Position numbers and translations under genes: made by a program
Source: Schistocerca nitens
Lineage: Eukaryota > Arthropoda > Insecta > Orthoptera > Acrididae
Direction: 5' to 3'
NCBI RefSeq assembly: GCF_023898315.1
Contig: NC_064616.1
Coordinates: forward strand, 703,109,389 to 703,173,388
DNA: 64,000 nt
The notes under the pieces: generated by a model
Database searches by the model: none
What the model was told of the DNA's origin: nothing
Seen by the model: the letters and a program-made list of their open reading frames with translations, nothing else
Part shown: positions 32,810 to 44,959 of the stretch, in pieces
Layout: each line of letters starts with the position of its first letter
Position numbering within the stretch: position 1 is the stretch's first letter

Positions 32810-33827
32810 CTAGTACTCAGTAACACGTTCTCTTGCATTGATGCATGCCTCTATTCGTCGTGGCATACTACCCACGAGTTCATCAAGGCACTGTTGGTCC
32901 AGATTGTCCCACTCCCCATCGGCGATTCGGCGTAGATCCCTCGGAGTGGTTGGTGGATCACGTCGTCCATAAACAGCCCTTTTCAATCTGTCCCAGGCGT
33001 GTTCGACAGTCTTCATGTCTGGAGCTGGCCACTTTAGTAGAGCGATGTCGTTATCCTGAAGGAAGTCATTCACAAGATGTGCACGATGGGCGCGAATTGT
33101 CGTCCATGAAGACGAATGCCTCGCCAATATTCTGCCGATATGGTTGCACTATTGGTCGGAGGATGGCGTTCACGTATCGTACAGCCGTTACGGGGCCTTC
33201 TATGACTACCAGCGGCGTACGTTGGCCCCACATAATGACACCCCAAAACAGCATGGATCCTCTATCTCGCTGCACTCGCTGGACAGTGTGTCTAAGACGT
33301 TCAGCCTGACCGGGTTGCCTCCAAACACGTCTCCGACGATTGTCTTGTTGAAGGCATATGCGACACTCATCGGTGAAGAGAACGTGATGCTAATCCTGAG
33401 CAGTCCATTCGGCAAGTTGTTGGGCCCATTTGTACCGCGCTGCATGGCGTCGTGGTTGCAAAGGTGGACCTCGCCATGGACATTGGGAGTGAAATTACGC
33501 ATCATGCAGCCCATTACGCACAGTTTGAGTCGTAACACGACGTCCTGCGGCTGCAGGAAAAGCATTATTCAACACGGTGGCGTTGCTGTCAGAGTTCCTC
33601 CGAGCCATAATCCGTAGCTGGTGGTCATCCACTGTAGTAGTAGTCCTTGGGCGGTCTGAGCGAGGCATGTCATCGACAGATCCCGTCTCTCTATATCTCC
33701 TCCATGTCCGAACAACATCGCTTTGGTTCACTCCGAGACGCCTGAACACTTCCCTTGTTGAGAGCCCTTCCTGGCACAAAGTAACAATACGGACGCAATC
33801 TAACGGCGGTATTGGCCGTCTAGGCAT
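32810..33827 (-). pseudogene. Tc1-like transposase, frameshifted
   Basis: The N-terminal frame (33827-33495) starts MPRRPIPPLDCVRIV and contains an HTH (LSTREVFRRLGVNQSDVVRT) and the second HTH with a RPRTTTTVDDHQLR linker. A frameshift near 33500 moves the middle (first catalytic block near 33380) to another frame. The second-Asp region reads AFVFMDDNSR (about 33120), then after another shift the C-terminus gives LKWPAPDMKTVEHAWDRLK with the catalytic Glu and ends SMPRRIEACINARE. At least two frameshifts; inactive. The block before Glu is two residues shorter than usual, here by apparent deletion. Confidence 0.85.
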
Positions 33828-34633
33828 GGTTGAACTACAGACAACACGAGCCGTGTATCTCCTTCCTTGTTAAATGACTGGAACTGTTCGACTATCGGAC
33901 CCTCTTCATCTAATAGGCGCTGCTCATGCATGGTTGTTTACATCTTTGGGCGGGTTTAGTGACATCTATGAATAGTCAAAGGGACTGTGTCTGTAGTACA
34001 AAATCCCCAGTGAACGTCTATCTTCAGGAGTTCTGGGAAGCGGGGTGATGCAAAACTTTTTTTGATGTGTATACATTTTTCCCCAGTTCGTTTCATTACC
34101 TCCTCAATAGTCATTCAGTCTATCCATTAAATCTTCAGAGTTCTTCTACAAAACCAAATTTCAAATCTTCCTATTCTCTTCTTGTTACTTCTATTTATCG
34201 TCCACGTTTTACTTCCGCACAAGGCTACACTCCATGCAAATAACTTCAGAAAATATTTCCCATCATTTGAATTTATATTTATTGTTAATCAGTTTATCTT
34301 TTTCTGGAACACTTTCTTTGCTACTGCCAGTGTCTGTTTTATATCTTCTATCTTCCGCCATCGACAGTTATCTGCTGTCCAAATAGCAAAACTGATCGAC
34401 TACAGTTATTGTTTCATTTCCTACTCCAATTCTGTCGACATCATATGATTTAATTCCACTCCATTCCATTACCATTATTTTACGAGTACTTTCGTTGACA
34501 TTCATTTTCAACCTCTTTTCAAGACAGTATCCATTCCGTTTGACTGCTCTTTGTCGCTTTGCCCTGTCTGGCAGATTTACACTGCAGATTTACACCGAAA
34601 TATTATGTTTTATAATATCAATACAAAATTCTT

Positions 34634-34827
34634 GCCGGCCGCGGTGGTCTCGCGGTTCTAGGCGCGCAGTCCGGAACCGTGCGACTGCTACGGTCGCAGG
34701 TTCGAATCCTGCCTCGGGCATGGATGTGTGTGATGTCCTTAGGTTAGTTAGGTTTAAGTAGTTCTACGTTCTAGGGGACTAATGACCACAGCAGTTGAGT
34801 CCCATAGTGCTCAGAGCCATTTGAGCC
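34634..34827 (+). mobile_element. SINE-A
   Basis: Full length; perfect 11-bp duplication ACAAAATTCTT at 34623-34633 and 34828-34838. Inserted in or next to the RTE copy. Confidence 0.95.
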
Positions 34828-35163
34828 ACAAAATTCTTATCATTGGCGCAGCTGCTTAACTTTGAAATCTCATCATCGACCAAGCTTCCTCAAAGTGATG
34901 TGTTCTAGTCTTTCTGGACTTTCGTACCTGTTTCCGAAATTGTAATTCCTCGCTTTAACTTTGTGCTAAAAGCGTCACTCATAAGCAAGTGACTTCAATC
35001 GGCCACAAAGACAGTTATCCAGTGCTTCGGAAAATAATGACTTCATAAAACAGGAAAGAAAAACAAGAGTACTGAAAACGGGTATTTCCGCTTTGTGATA
35101 TTGACAGGTAGCAGATAGAAGGCCAAGAAAGTGGTGCTTATAATTTGAGAGCAGTATACGGTG

Positions 35164-35355
35164 TGCCGGCCGAAGTGGCCGTGCGGTTAAAGGCGCTGCA
35201 GTCTGGAACCGCGAGACCGCTACGGTCGCAGGTTCGAATCCTGCCTCGGGCATGGATGTTTGTGATGTCCTTAGGTTAGTTAGGTTTAACTAGTTCTAAG
35301 TTCTAGGGGACTAATGACCTCAGCAGTTGAGTCCCATAGTGCTCAGAGCCAGAGC
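35164..35355 (+). mobile_element. SINE-A, subfamily A2
   Basis: The head has the A2 signature CGAAGTGGCCGTGCGG and TTTAACTAGTTC. Its 3' end stops at AGAGCC, without the usual ATTTGAACC tail. Duplication CAGTATACGGTG at 35152-35163 and 35356-35367. Confidence 0.93.
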
Positions 35356-35509
35356 CAGTATACGGTGACAGTAAACTTTTTATGTGGGTTATTATTCTGA
35401 ACACACAATGGACTTTTTTGCAGTTTACTATACATTTAAAGATGAAGTGGTCTATTATGTCCAAAACGCAGTGGTAATAAAAACCTAAATGTTGTTTCAC
35501 TCACTCTTA

Positions 35510-35703
35510 AAAAAATGGCTCTGAGCAATATGGGACTTAACTTCTGAGGTCATTAGTCCCCTAGAACATAGAACTACTTAAACCTAACTAACCTAAGGAC
35601 ATCACACACATCCAAGCCCGAGGCAGGATTCGAACCTGCGACCGTAGCGGTCACGCGGTTCCAGACTGTAGCGCCTAGAACCGCTCGGCCACCTCGACCG
35701 GCC
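35510..35703 (-). mobile_element. SINE-A
   Basis: Inverted copy with full head (CCTCGACCGGCC end) and body. It has CATTAGTCCCC like A2 but GAACTACTTAAAC like the main group. Target duplication uncertain. Confidence 0.88.
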
Positions 35704-35704
35704 T

Positions 35705-37700
35705 CAGTCTTCAGTCAAAAGTCTTCCTTGTCATGTTCTTTAAGATTTGTAATTTAAAGGGTGAGGTATTCTCGGATTATTGCTCTTGCGCAGACCCCAC
35801 CCATCAGTTAGGCTTTCTCCGTTCCTCGTTTTCAAACTCTGTTGTACGATCACATAGAGGCCCGTTGATCAAAGATGCACTTACCTTTTTGGGTGGCTGG
35901 CTACGCCCACTCTTCCCGCTGTAGTATATGCAAGTGAAATGGGTGACAACATCTTCGCCGACATAAAAACAGCCGCGATATATTAATGAGTTAGCGAAAA
36001 CAGCAAACAGGGCTTACTTTTCTCCTTAGCTACTCACAACATTTCGATAACAATATGGGTGCATCTAATACCTGTGCACTGAATATCGGCTACAATAGGA
36101 CCTGCCTGCCGTTCGTAACCACTGTGTATTCATCCTTTTCAGCTCTGAATCTGCAGTTGACATTGAGTTCGTACCGACTGAAAATGACTAGAAATAAACC
36201 TGATAACATGTTTCTAGCAACTTATTGACAGAAGACTTAAATTCTCGCCTGTTCGGCGGGGAACACTTGCTTATGTGAGGCATTCGTGATGTACTTGAAG
36301 TCTTTGGGCCTAAGAAGTTACTCTCAAATATGCGCACACTGTAATTGCACCGCGAAACATCTGGTTCTACAAGACCGATTTGTCTCATTTCTCTGGAGAC
36401 ATGCTTCAGCAGAGAAATACAACTGCTTTAGAAAGCGTTAGCAGCATACATTTTCTTTAAGCAGCACTCGCCAGTAAGAGGCCTGAATTATGAGCCATAA
36501 CGTAGCAGTCCTTTCACGAACAATAACTCCCAGCACACGTGAGCCAACGGACGATACGGGTGCATGCAGTATTTGTGCTCGTTAAAACAGACGAGTAATT
36601 CACGATATAGCCTTCAAGGTACGATTTTCTTTAATCATGCTGTAGAACGTGGGTATAGCAAGTTAATGAGGCATGCTGTTACAGCCTGCCGACTGAAATT
36701 AAAGACGGCAGCGCTCCGCGTGTAACGACGCGTGGAGTACTCCAGCGCATCAGAAGGGACGCTGCCTCGGCATAAGCAACACGGAAAAATATGGTGCCGC
36801 CTGACCTGAATCTCGCGGAGAGCGTGCGCGGCCGACCAGCTGTAACCTGTCAGCTTTAGGCTGCACTGACTGAAACAACCAACCATATGGGTTACGACTG
36901 CCATTTCAAAATTTCAGAATTAAAAAATGAATACCGCTGTAGATAGATTAGCCCTAGAACACATTCCATTCAAAGGAAGTGATAATTTATGGGTTTTCCA
37001 TTAAGTACCTACCATTATTAGATCTCCAGTGGTAAGTTACATACCAAATTAAGTACAAAATATCCTGTTCGATACCCTACTGCAATAGTATGTTTTACGA
37101 GGGTTTAATAACATAGGGTTAAGGGCTAACGCGTCGTCAGTGGTGAGGTTATCACAGGCTAAGTACTAGCGGAGGAGGCTTGAGACAAACATTGGCTGTG
37201 TTCTCGTCGAAGAAATCGTACTCGTATCCCCCTAAAATGTCTTAAGGAAACTAGAAGTAACCAAAGTGAGGACAGAAAGATGGATATTTGAAAACTATAC
37301 TTTTCCGAGCAATTATTCTGTGGTTTGACTACTGTCCCAAACCGTTGTTTGCGAATAATGAAGAAAATAATCTATCTTCTCCCTACTGTTCAGATTATTT
37401 TGAGACATAAGGGGGATACCGTGCAGTTCGTCAGGGACGCTTTTGTGAGTGAGAGTGCTTCTGTCTTGTCTAAATAGCCCTCCTTTGTAAGGAAATGTAA
37501 CGACTGACTTATTAATTGTAACAATTAATGTTTCATCGACCGTTTTTTAGTGATTCATATTTATTGTTATCTCTTACTTAGCTTGCAAGAGATATGAGAT
37601 CACCTGAAAGACAATATCACTGTGCTTTAAAGCATTAAAAACTGTTTGTTATAAATGGATGGTATTGTTTCCTTCCTACTTTTCTTACCCTCGTTGAGTA
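35705..37700. other. anonymous DNA with a GC-rich island at ~36690-36880
   Basis: No gene family recognised. The interval 36690-36880 is GC- and CpG-rich (ACGACGCGTGGAGTACTCC, GCGGAGAGCGTGCGCGGCCG). This could be a regulatory island or exon-like, but no splice-flanked frame with a known motif is visible. Confidence 0.3.
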
Positions 37701-37739
37701 CCCAGCGTTGCCCGGTAATGAATTTTTCTAATCTTCTAT

Positions 37740-38390
37740 TACTCCATATCTCCTCCTTCCCCTTCTCTCTGTTAAGCCCCTCCTTCTAGCTTGTCTGTCC
37801 ACTCGTCCACCTCCTCTCTCTGTTCATCTCCCTCCCCCCTCTCTCTATCAAACTGTTCCTCCCCTCTCTGCCCAACTGCCCCTTTCCCCTCTGTCCATCT
37901 TCTTCTTCCCCCTCTAAATCCACCTTCTCCTTCACCCTCCCTCTGTCCATATCCTCTTCTCCCTCTCTCTGTTTATCTCATCTGGCCCCTCTCCCTGCAC
38001 ATCTCCACCTCTTCACATTCACTGTCCATTTCATCCTTCATCTCTGTCTGTTCATCTCTTCCTCCTTTCCTCTCTCTGCTTATCTCTTCCTCTCCCTGTC
38101 TCCATCTCCTCCTCTTCCCTCTCTGTCCATTTCCCCTCCCTTCAGTATATCTATCTCCTCCTCCCCCTGTCTGTTCCCTTCTCCTCCTTCCCCACATTGT
38201 CTGTCCATCTCCACCTCCCCTCTTCTCTCTCCATGTTATCACGCTCAGCCCAATAGGAGGATGGTGGTTCTTACCTCCACAGCATTTTTTCGCGGATTGT
38301 AACTAATATGTGTTCCAGATTTGGTTGAAATCGTTCCAGGGGCTTAGGATGAGCTTTTTAACCGTGGGTTTGGCCGTACGCACATGTATC
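37740..38390 (+). repeat. interspersed repeat with long polypyrimidine tract
   Basis: 37740-38235 is almost pure C/T, built from variants of CTCTGTCCATCTCCTCC. It is preceded by CCCAGCGTTGCCCGG and followed by TTGGTTGAAATCGTTCCAGG. The 171-aa Ser/Pro frame here and its opposite-strand partner are by-products. The reverse-orientation tract at 47243-47402 seems to be the same family. Confidence 0.8.
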
Positions 38391-38394
38391 ACAG

Positions 38395-39435
38395 ATATAT
38401 AAGGTATTTCTAACTTATTTGTACACTTGTATCTCTAGAGAATTTCCGTATGCAGTTTCATTTTCACGTAGTTCTATGTTTATGACTTCGTATCTGCTGA
38501 ACTATGGGCTGTGAAATGATGTAATTTTGCAGGTACATCCAGTGTGTGGCTACCGTCTGCGAAATGTGCTGTGAAGACAGTTAGAAGGAAAGAAGTAATA
38601 AATCAAAACGTCATTCATGGGGTGGCAGCTTTACTGCGTGAACAGCGACAATGTAGTAAGCGATAAACTTTCTTCCTTTCATCATTTTGTTTTCTAAAGG
38701 CTTAAAATTGTGTGTAATGTTTGTTGCAAGTCACTAAGTGTCACATATTGGATGACTCAAGCTCGGATATTAGCGCGTCGTGGGCTACACTGCTTTTTCG
38801 CTCCCTCCCTCACCCATTTGATAGGTAGGTGGTTCTTTCCCCCACAGCGACGATTTCCAGACAGTAAGTGATGTGTGTATTAAGATTGGTTGAAATCGAT
38901 GCAGTCGTTTAGAAAGACCTGTGAAATATATATAGATACATACATTTTATAATATGTATGGGCATTAGTTGTTGCAGTAGGTATGTTAGTTCGTCAGTAT
39001 TAAAGGTTCAGTTGACAACAGTGAAAAATAAAGCCTACTTTTCTTGGACTATCGATTACAGTTTTATAATTTCTAATGACATTTCACTTTGTCTTGGCTT
39101 CGATGTTCCTTAACTGTAATAAACATGACAAAATGCTGTCTCCATATAACGTAGTTCACAAATCTAAATCGGACAACTTGATATTAAAAATGTATATGCA
39201 TTTTATTGTCGTCGTAAGAATGAACACAGTTTCATTATGTGCAAAGCTGTTTTAAAATCTGTGCAACCAACTTGCATTCACACAAGAACTGGAAACGAAT
39301 TAGTGAAATTAATTGCAGGTTCTATTTAGTGCACATCAAAAATTTCGCGTGTTTAGTGTAATGGCTTTCGTGGAGAGAGGATTAACCTCTTTGACAAAAT
39401 TACCACGTTTTCCTAAGAGGATGTACTCTAGAAAA
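38395..39435. other. mostly anonymous DNA; repeat trace at 38800-38930
   Basis: GGTAGGTGGTTCTTTCCCCCACAGCG followed by TTGGTTGAAATCGATGCAGTCG near 38825-38910 repeats the flank of the pyrimidine-rich element. The rest is not recognised. Confidence 0.4.
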
Positions 39436-40336
39436 CAGGGCGTTTCAAAAAGAATATACGTATTACAAAGTATCATTTTGTCCAAACTATCGATCTCTGT
39501 GCCTCGGCTCGGCTATTGGAGAAACGAATACAGAATCTAGTTTATATTAATAGCCGCTAGATGTCAGTTGTCTTCTGTTTTGCTTGGTAACCGTCATATG
39601 ATTAAAATGGCTACTCCGCAGCAGAAATCATTTTGTGTTCTCGCGTTTGCGAAGTGCAATTTCGTGATTACAGTGCAAAGACGTTTCAGGTCGAGGTACC
39701 AAATTGATCCTTCGAATGGATGGAACGTTCGTAGATAGGATCGACAGTTCCTAGATACAGGATGTGTATGTAAAGGAAAGAGTCCTGGCCGCCTTCGTGT
39801 TCCTGAAGAAAATGTTGCATGAATTCAAACTGCTTTCCAACGTAGTCCTTCAAAATCAACTCGTCGTGCCAGTCGGGAGTTACAACTGCCTACAACAACA
39901 ATTTGGCGGATTTTGAGACGTAGGTTGGTTATGAGGCCGTACAAGTTACAGCTGATGCAAGCTCTGCGTCCTGATGACAAACGTAACGAGATTCTTGATG
40001 ATATTGACAATGATATTACTTTCGCACAACGCATCGTGTTCAGTGATGAAGCGACTTCCCGTGTTAGGTTCCACCACTCCCACAGAACCTGGAAGAATTG
40101 AAGAACTGGATCTGTACTGCCATAACATCAGTGACGAAGGACATGCTTGCCCGAATATGTGAGGAGTGTGAGTATCAATGTGATATTGTTCGTGTCACTG
40201 ATGGAGGACGTATTGAACATCTGTAATCTTAACTTCAGAGTTTCGTAAATATGTGTGTAAGGTTTCATATTCGTATGTTTTAAAGTTTAATGAATATATG
40301 CATTCTAAATACGTACATTCTTTTTGAAACACCCTG
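39436..40336 (+). mobile_element. internally deleted DUF4817-type mariner-like transposon
   Basis: The ends are inverted repeats: CAGGGCGTTTCAAAAAG+AATATACGTATT at 39436-39464 and its near-perfect reverse complement at 40309-40336. The transposase starts at about 39601 (MATPQQKSFCVLAFAKCNF), then VQRRF, CKGKSPGRLRVPEENV, KSTRRASRELQLP and RLVMRPYKLQLMQALRPDDK, and reaches the first catalytic block IVFSDEA near 40040. About 50 residues later it jumps to VTDGGRIEHL, the normal C-terminus, so most of the catalytic core is deleted. Point stops and frameshifts add to this. Mobility would need a transposase in trans. Confidence 0.87.
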
Positions 40337-40339
40337 TAC

Positions 40340-41248
40340 AGCGCACCACTAATTGGTATCTAGTAGGAAACTACTGTCAGTGAAAAATAGAAGACATACT
40401 ACATACCCTTGCGTGGTTGAAGGCCTTGGCTACGATCGTTCACATTCCACTGATAAGAGAGCACTCTCGTATTGGATGTCGTTCGAGATATGAGGCTGCA
40501 TAAAACACCATCTGACAGGTGGACTCCAATACGTCACGTTTATATTGGACCTGCGCTGCTCATCAGCAAGTCATGTATCACCGAGCTCGACACAAGGAAG
40601 CGATATACGATTGTCGCTCTGCACGGCGTGTATAAACGAGCTGCCTGGCGATAGGAGTGGAATGCACATAACGTTAACTTGCAATAACGCACTCGGCAGT
40701 GAAGTGTGACAGTGGCAGCGACACAATAAAATACCGAAGGTCTGGAAAAGGTTTTCAAAGACGTGATTAGCAGCAGCTTCCCTTAAAGTACTATAAAAGT
40801 AAATAAACTGTGAAAGAGGTTCTAATATATTCTATAGGAGGAGAAAGTAAGTGTTATTAGGTACTCATCAATGACATAGCCATAAGTGTTGGAAACGAAC
40901 AAAAGATTCTGGAAGCTAATTGGCCATACTATGTGACAACTAATTCTAACTAGAAACTTTAAAACTTTTTTTTTTACTTATTGACTATCAGAAACTTTCA
41001 ATATTACGTCCCAGTTAAGGACTAAATCTAAATTCTGACTGACGACAAAGGAAATAATTTCCCTGATCTTTTGCTGCATTTAGTTACAGGCTTTAACAGC
41101 TACACTGAAACCTACGTTTGTGCTATATGAATGTCACAGATATTCTGCTTCACTATATTTCTGCTACACTATAAACTGATCTCCTACACAAAAGTTTGAT
41201 CGTTTGAACACGTTCGCTCTGAAACACACTTCCGCTCTGAAGCATAAG
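40340..41248. other. anonymous DNA
   Basis: No family recognised. Confidence 0.45.
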
Positions 41249-41249
41249 C

Positions 41250-42260
41250 AATATAGACTGATCAGCCAGAACCACCTACGTAGTAGCCGGTACATCCACC
41301 TTTGACACGGATAATAGCAGGAACGTGTCGTGGCATGGAACCAATAAGGCCTTTGTAGGTCGATGGAGGGAGTTGGCACCACATCTGCACACACACCTAA
41401 TTCCGGGGAGTGGGGCGATGAGCTCTGACAACACGTTCAGTCACATCATAGAAGTATTCTATCTGGTTCAGATCTGGTGAGTTGCGTGGCCTGCACATCA
41501 ATTGCAGTTCGCCACTGTGTTCTTCGAACCATCACACTCGTGGACTTGTGTCATGGTGCATTATGTTCTTGAAAAATGCCAATGACATAGGGAAACATGA
41601 TCATCATGAAGGGGTGTACGTAGTCTGCAACGAGTGTACGATACTCCTCAGCCGTCATGGTGCCTTGATCGAGCTCTACTGGACCAATGGATTCCCACGT
41701 AAATGTTTCCCAGAGCATAATGGAGCTGTCGCCAGCGTGTCTCGGTCCTACAGTCCAAGTGTCATGGAGCTGTTCCCCTGGAAGAAGATGGATTCGCGCC
41801 CTCCCATCGGCATGATGAAGAAGGTTTCGGTATTATCTGACCATTCAACACTCTGCTGCTGCTCTAACTTCCAATGTCGATGGTCACTTGCCCCTATCAG
41901 TCGTAGTTGTCGATATCGTGGTGTTAACATTGCCGCAATCATGGGACGTCGGCTGTGGAGGCCCATCAAATGTTCAAATGTGTGTGAAATCTTATGGGAC
42001 TTAACTTCTAAGGCTATCATTCCCTAAGATTACACACTACTTAACCTAAATTATCCTAAGGACAAACACACACACCCATGCCCGAGGGAGGACTCGAACC
42101 TCCGCCAGGACCAGCTGCACAATGCATGACTGCAGTGCCCTAGACCGCTCGGCTAATCCAGAGCGGAAGGCCCATCGTGAGGAGTGTTCGGTGCTCTGTG
42201 TGCTCACACACTTTTTACTTTTCCCGGTATTAATGTCTGATATTAGTTCCGCCACTGTTC
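41250..42260 (-). pseudogene. Tc1-like transposon remnant
   Basis: The left boundary CTGATCAGCCAGAACCA (about 41256) is the typical end of one Tc1-like family. On the minus strand RQLRLIGASDHRHWKLEQQQSVEWSDNTETF (split between 41960 and 41840) is the helix leading to the first-Asp block, here SDN for SDE. RPRNSPDLNQIEYFYD near 41490 is the catalytic-Glu block, and SMPRHVPAIIRVKGG near 41320 the C-terminus. Stops and frameshifts abound and a SINE-E splits it. Confidence 0.75.
41968..42167 (-). mobile_element. SINE-E (diverged relative of SINE-A)
   Basis: The body differs systematically from SINE-A (TTCAAATGTGTGTGAAATCT, ACACACTACTTAACC, GAGGGAGGACTCGAACCTCCG) and the head ends CCAGAGCGG. Duplication AGGCCCATC at 41959-41967 and 42168-42176. 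Lies within the Tc1-like remnant. Confidence 0.9.
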
Positions 42261-42264
42261 GTAG

Positions 42265-42369
42265 CCTTGGCAGACTGGTAAAACAGGACGGGCGGCGAAG
42301 TCCGACATTTGCAATGATGGATGGTAAGAAAGGTACTTCAGGTACTTCAGATCTAGCTTTTAAACTGTA
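42265..42369. other. unassigned junction
   Basis: Between the Tc1 remnant and the RTE copy; may be the RTE's own upstream part. Contains a direct GGTACTTCA doublet. Confidence 0.3.
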
Positions 42370-44540
42370 AGCCATTTCCAGGGGCAGATGTGGACTCTGA
42401 CCACAATTTCTTGGTAATGAACTGTAGATTAAAAATGAAGGAACAGCAAAAAGATAGGAAATTAAAGAAATGGAACCTGAATAATTCGATAGAACCAGAA
42501 GTTGTTGATGGTTTCAAAGGGCGTGTTAGACAACTACTGATTGAAAGAGGTGCAAGGAACACAGTAGAAGACGAACGCATAGCCTCTAGAGATGACATTG
42601 TGAAAGCAGCAAAAGATCAAACAGGCAAAAAGACAAAGCCCAGTAGAAATAGTTGAATAATTCACGAGACATTGAATCTAACTGACGAATGAAGAAAATA
42701 TATAAAAAAGTCACAAATAAAGCAGACGAGAGGGAATACAGATATCTAAAAGAATTAGACCGTCAGGAAGAGCAAAATGGCAAAGCAGGAATGGCTATAA
42801 AACAAATGCAAGGCTGTAGAAGAGTGCATAACAAGGGTAAAGATAGTTGCCGCCTATAGGAATGCTAAAGAGACATTTGAAGAAAAGAAAAGCAGCTGAC
42901 TGAAAATCAAGCGCTCAGATCCTAAGCCAGTACTAAGCAAAGAAAGGAAAAATTAAAGGTGAAAGGAATATACCGAAGAGCTCTACAAGGAAAACCAATT
43001 TGTTGGCACTATTATAGAAAAGGAAGAGGAATTAGATGGAGATAAGTCGGGAGATGCGGTACCGCTAGGAGAAATCGACATAGCACTGACTGCCCTAAGT
43101 CGAAACCAGGCCACAGCAGTGGACGACATTCACGTAGAACTGATGAGCTCCTTGGGAGACCCAGTAATGACAAAACTATTACAACTGGTATCCAGGAGAT
43201 ATGAGATATGAGAAATACCCTCAGACCTCAAGAAGAATGTAATAATTCCAGTTCCTAACAAGGCATGTAATGCGAGGGGCGAATATTACGAAACTATCAG
43301 TGTATTACGTCAGTCTTGCGAGATATTGGCACGAGTTATTTACAGAAGAGTGGAAAAGTCGGGAGAAACTAACCCCGAGAAAGATATGTTTGCGTCATAG
43401 AGAAATATTGGAACACGTCAGCCCATACTGACCCTACGACGTATCTGGAAGACAGGCTGAAGAAGGGCAAACCTATTTTTGTAGCATTCTTATGTTTAAA
43501 GGAAGCTTTTGAGAATGTTGACTGGAATACACTCTTTGAAATTACGAAGGCATCATGTGTAAAACAGGGAGCGAAAAATTATCTAAGACCTGTACAGAAA
43601 CCAGACGGCAGTTATAAAAGTCGAATGACGTGCAATGGAAGCAGTGGTTGAAAAGGAAGTGAGACTGAATTGTACTTTACGCCAGATGTCATTCAAATCT
43701 GTGAATTGTGCAAGCACTAAAGAAAACAAAGAAGAAATTACGAGAAGTAATTAAAGTTCATGGAGAAGAAACAAAAACGTTGATGACTTAATAATTCTGT
43801 CAGCAAAGGACTTGGAGGAGCAGCTGAACGGAAAGAATACTGTCTTGAAAAGATGTTATAAGATAAACGTCAACAAAAATAAATCTAGGGTTATGGAATG
43901 TTGCCCAATTAAATTAGTTGATGCTCATTAATTAGATTAGAGAATGAGACACTAAAATTAGTGGATGAGGTTTGCTATTTGGGCATCAAAATAACTCGTG
44001 ACAGCCGAAACAGAGATGATATAAACTGCATACTGCTTACAGCCAAAGCAGAGATGATATAAACTGCATACTGTTTATAGTACGGAAAGCAGTTCTGAAA
44101 ATGAGGAATTTGTTAACATCTAATATAAATTTAAGAGTCAGGAAGCCATATCTGACGGTAATTTTCTGGTCTCTGAAGTTCACCATTGTACTTCAGTGAC
44201 ACGTGGACAGTAAGTAGTTCAGTCTGGAAGGGAATAGAAGCTTCTGAAATGTGATGTTGCAACAGAATGCTGTAGATTAGATGGAAAGGTCGAGTAACTG
44301 ATGAGTAAATATTTAACTGAATTGGGGAAAAAAAGAGATCTGTGACACAATTTGATTAAAAGAAGGTATCGGTTGATGGGGCACATCCCGCAGCATGAAG
44401 AAATAGTCAGTTTCCTAGTGGAGAGAAGTGAGAGGGTAAAAACTGCAGGTGGAAACCAAGGAATGAATAGCGTGTGGAGCTAGGCCAGTCTTCGGCATGA
44501 AGACCACAACAATGACAATAACAATAATAATAATGGATGT
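42370..44540 (+). mobile_element. RTE-like LINE, long degenerate copy
   Basis: From GADVDSDHNFLVM (42380; end of the endonuclease domain) through the linker (42390-42656) into the reverse transcriptase. LKEAFENVDWNTLFEI near 43500 marks the DLKKAFD palm motif. VDDLIILSAKDLEEQLN near 43780 matches the YADDL site, with the first Asp context changed. CYKINVNKNKSRVMEC follows. The 3' end is GCCAGTCTTCGGCATGAAGACC plus an (AAC/AAT)n tail at 44500-44535. Many stops and frameshifts; 5' end truncated. Confidence 0.8.
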
Positions 44541-44741
44541 CACTTTATATTTTAGGTGAATTGCTGGTAGGCTGTACATTCTCTTACCCCTTTCGTCGCT
44601 ATTCCAACTCGTTTGGCTCTCATCGTCCAACTAGTTTCTCATAGCGTTGTAGAAAAATAGTTTTGCCCTAGTTAACAATACCAGGTCCGTTGTATTCCTC
44701 TTTCATTTCTAGTCTGCAGATAGACAAGAAAATGTGACCCG
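44541..44741. other. short anonymous spacer
   Basis: Nothing recognised. Confidence 0.4.
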
Positions 44742-44753
44742 CACGTGTTAAAA

Positions 44754-44944
44754 AAATGGTTCAAATGGCTCTGAGCACTATGGGACTTAACTGCTGAGGT
44801 CATTAGTCCCCTAGAACTTAGAACTAGTTAAACCTAACTAACCTAAGGACATCATAAACATCCATGCCCGAGGCAGGATTCGAACCTGCGACCGTAGCGG
44901 TCTTGCGGTTCCAGACTGCAGCGCCTTTAACCGCACGGCCACTT
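44754..44944 (-). mobile_element. SINE-A, subfamily A2
   Basis: A2 signatures GAACTAGTTAAACC and GAGGTCATTAGTC; head truncated after CACGGCCACTT. Perfect 12-bp duplication CACGTGTTAAAA at 44742-44753 and 44945-44956. Confidence 0.94.
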
Positions 44945-44959
44945 CACGTGTTAAAACTC

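Larger units (their letters stand above)
32405..34073. mobile_element. Tc1-like transposon with terminal inverted repeats
   Basis: The left end ACACATCGAAAAAAG+TTTTGCATCACC (32406-32432) pairs with the right end (34044-34070), its reverse complement with one mismatch over 27 bp. Both ends abut TA, the Tc1/mariner target. The interior holds a broken minus-strand transposase and a SINE-A at 32509-32709. Inserted in an RTE LINE. Confidence 0.9.
32141..34633 (-). mobile_element. RTE-like LINE, 3' portion, split by a Tc1-like transposon
   Basis: Plus-strand text at 32141-32400 and 34074-34620 is the reverse complement of the 3' region of an RTE-type LINE: a GCCAGTCTTCGG-type 3' end with a CAACAACA tail at about 32145-32190, and C-terminal ORF words further up. 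Similar 3' ends occur on the plus strand at 44465-44535 and 49260-49320. The body is interrupted by the Tc1-like transposon 32405-34073. Reverse transcriptase motifs are not intact. Confidence 0.7.

Noticed and set aside
37791..38306. 171-aa Ser/Pro-rich open frame
   Set aside because: It is the translation of a simple polypyrimidine tract; no start context or domain.
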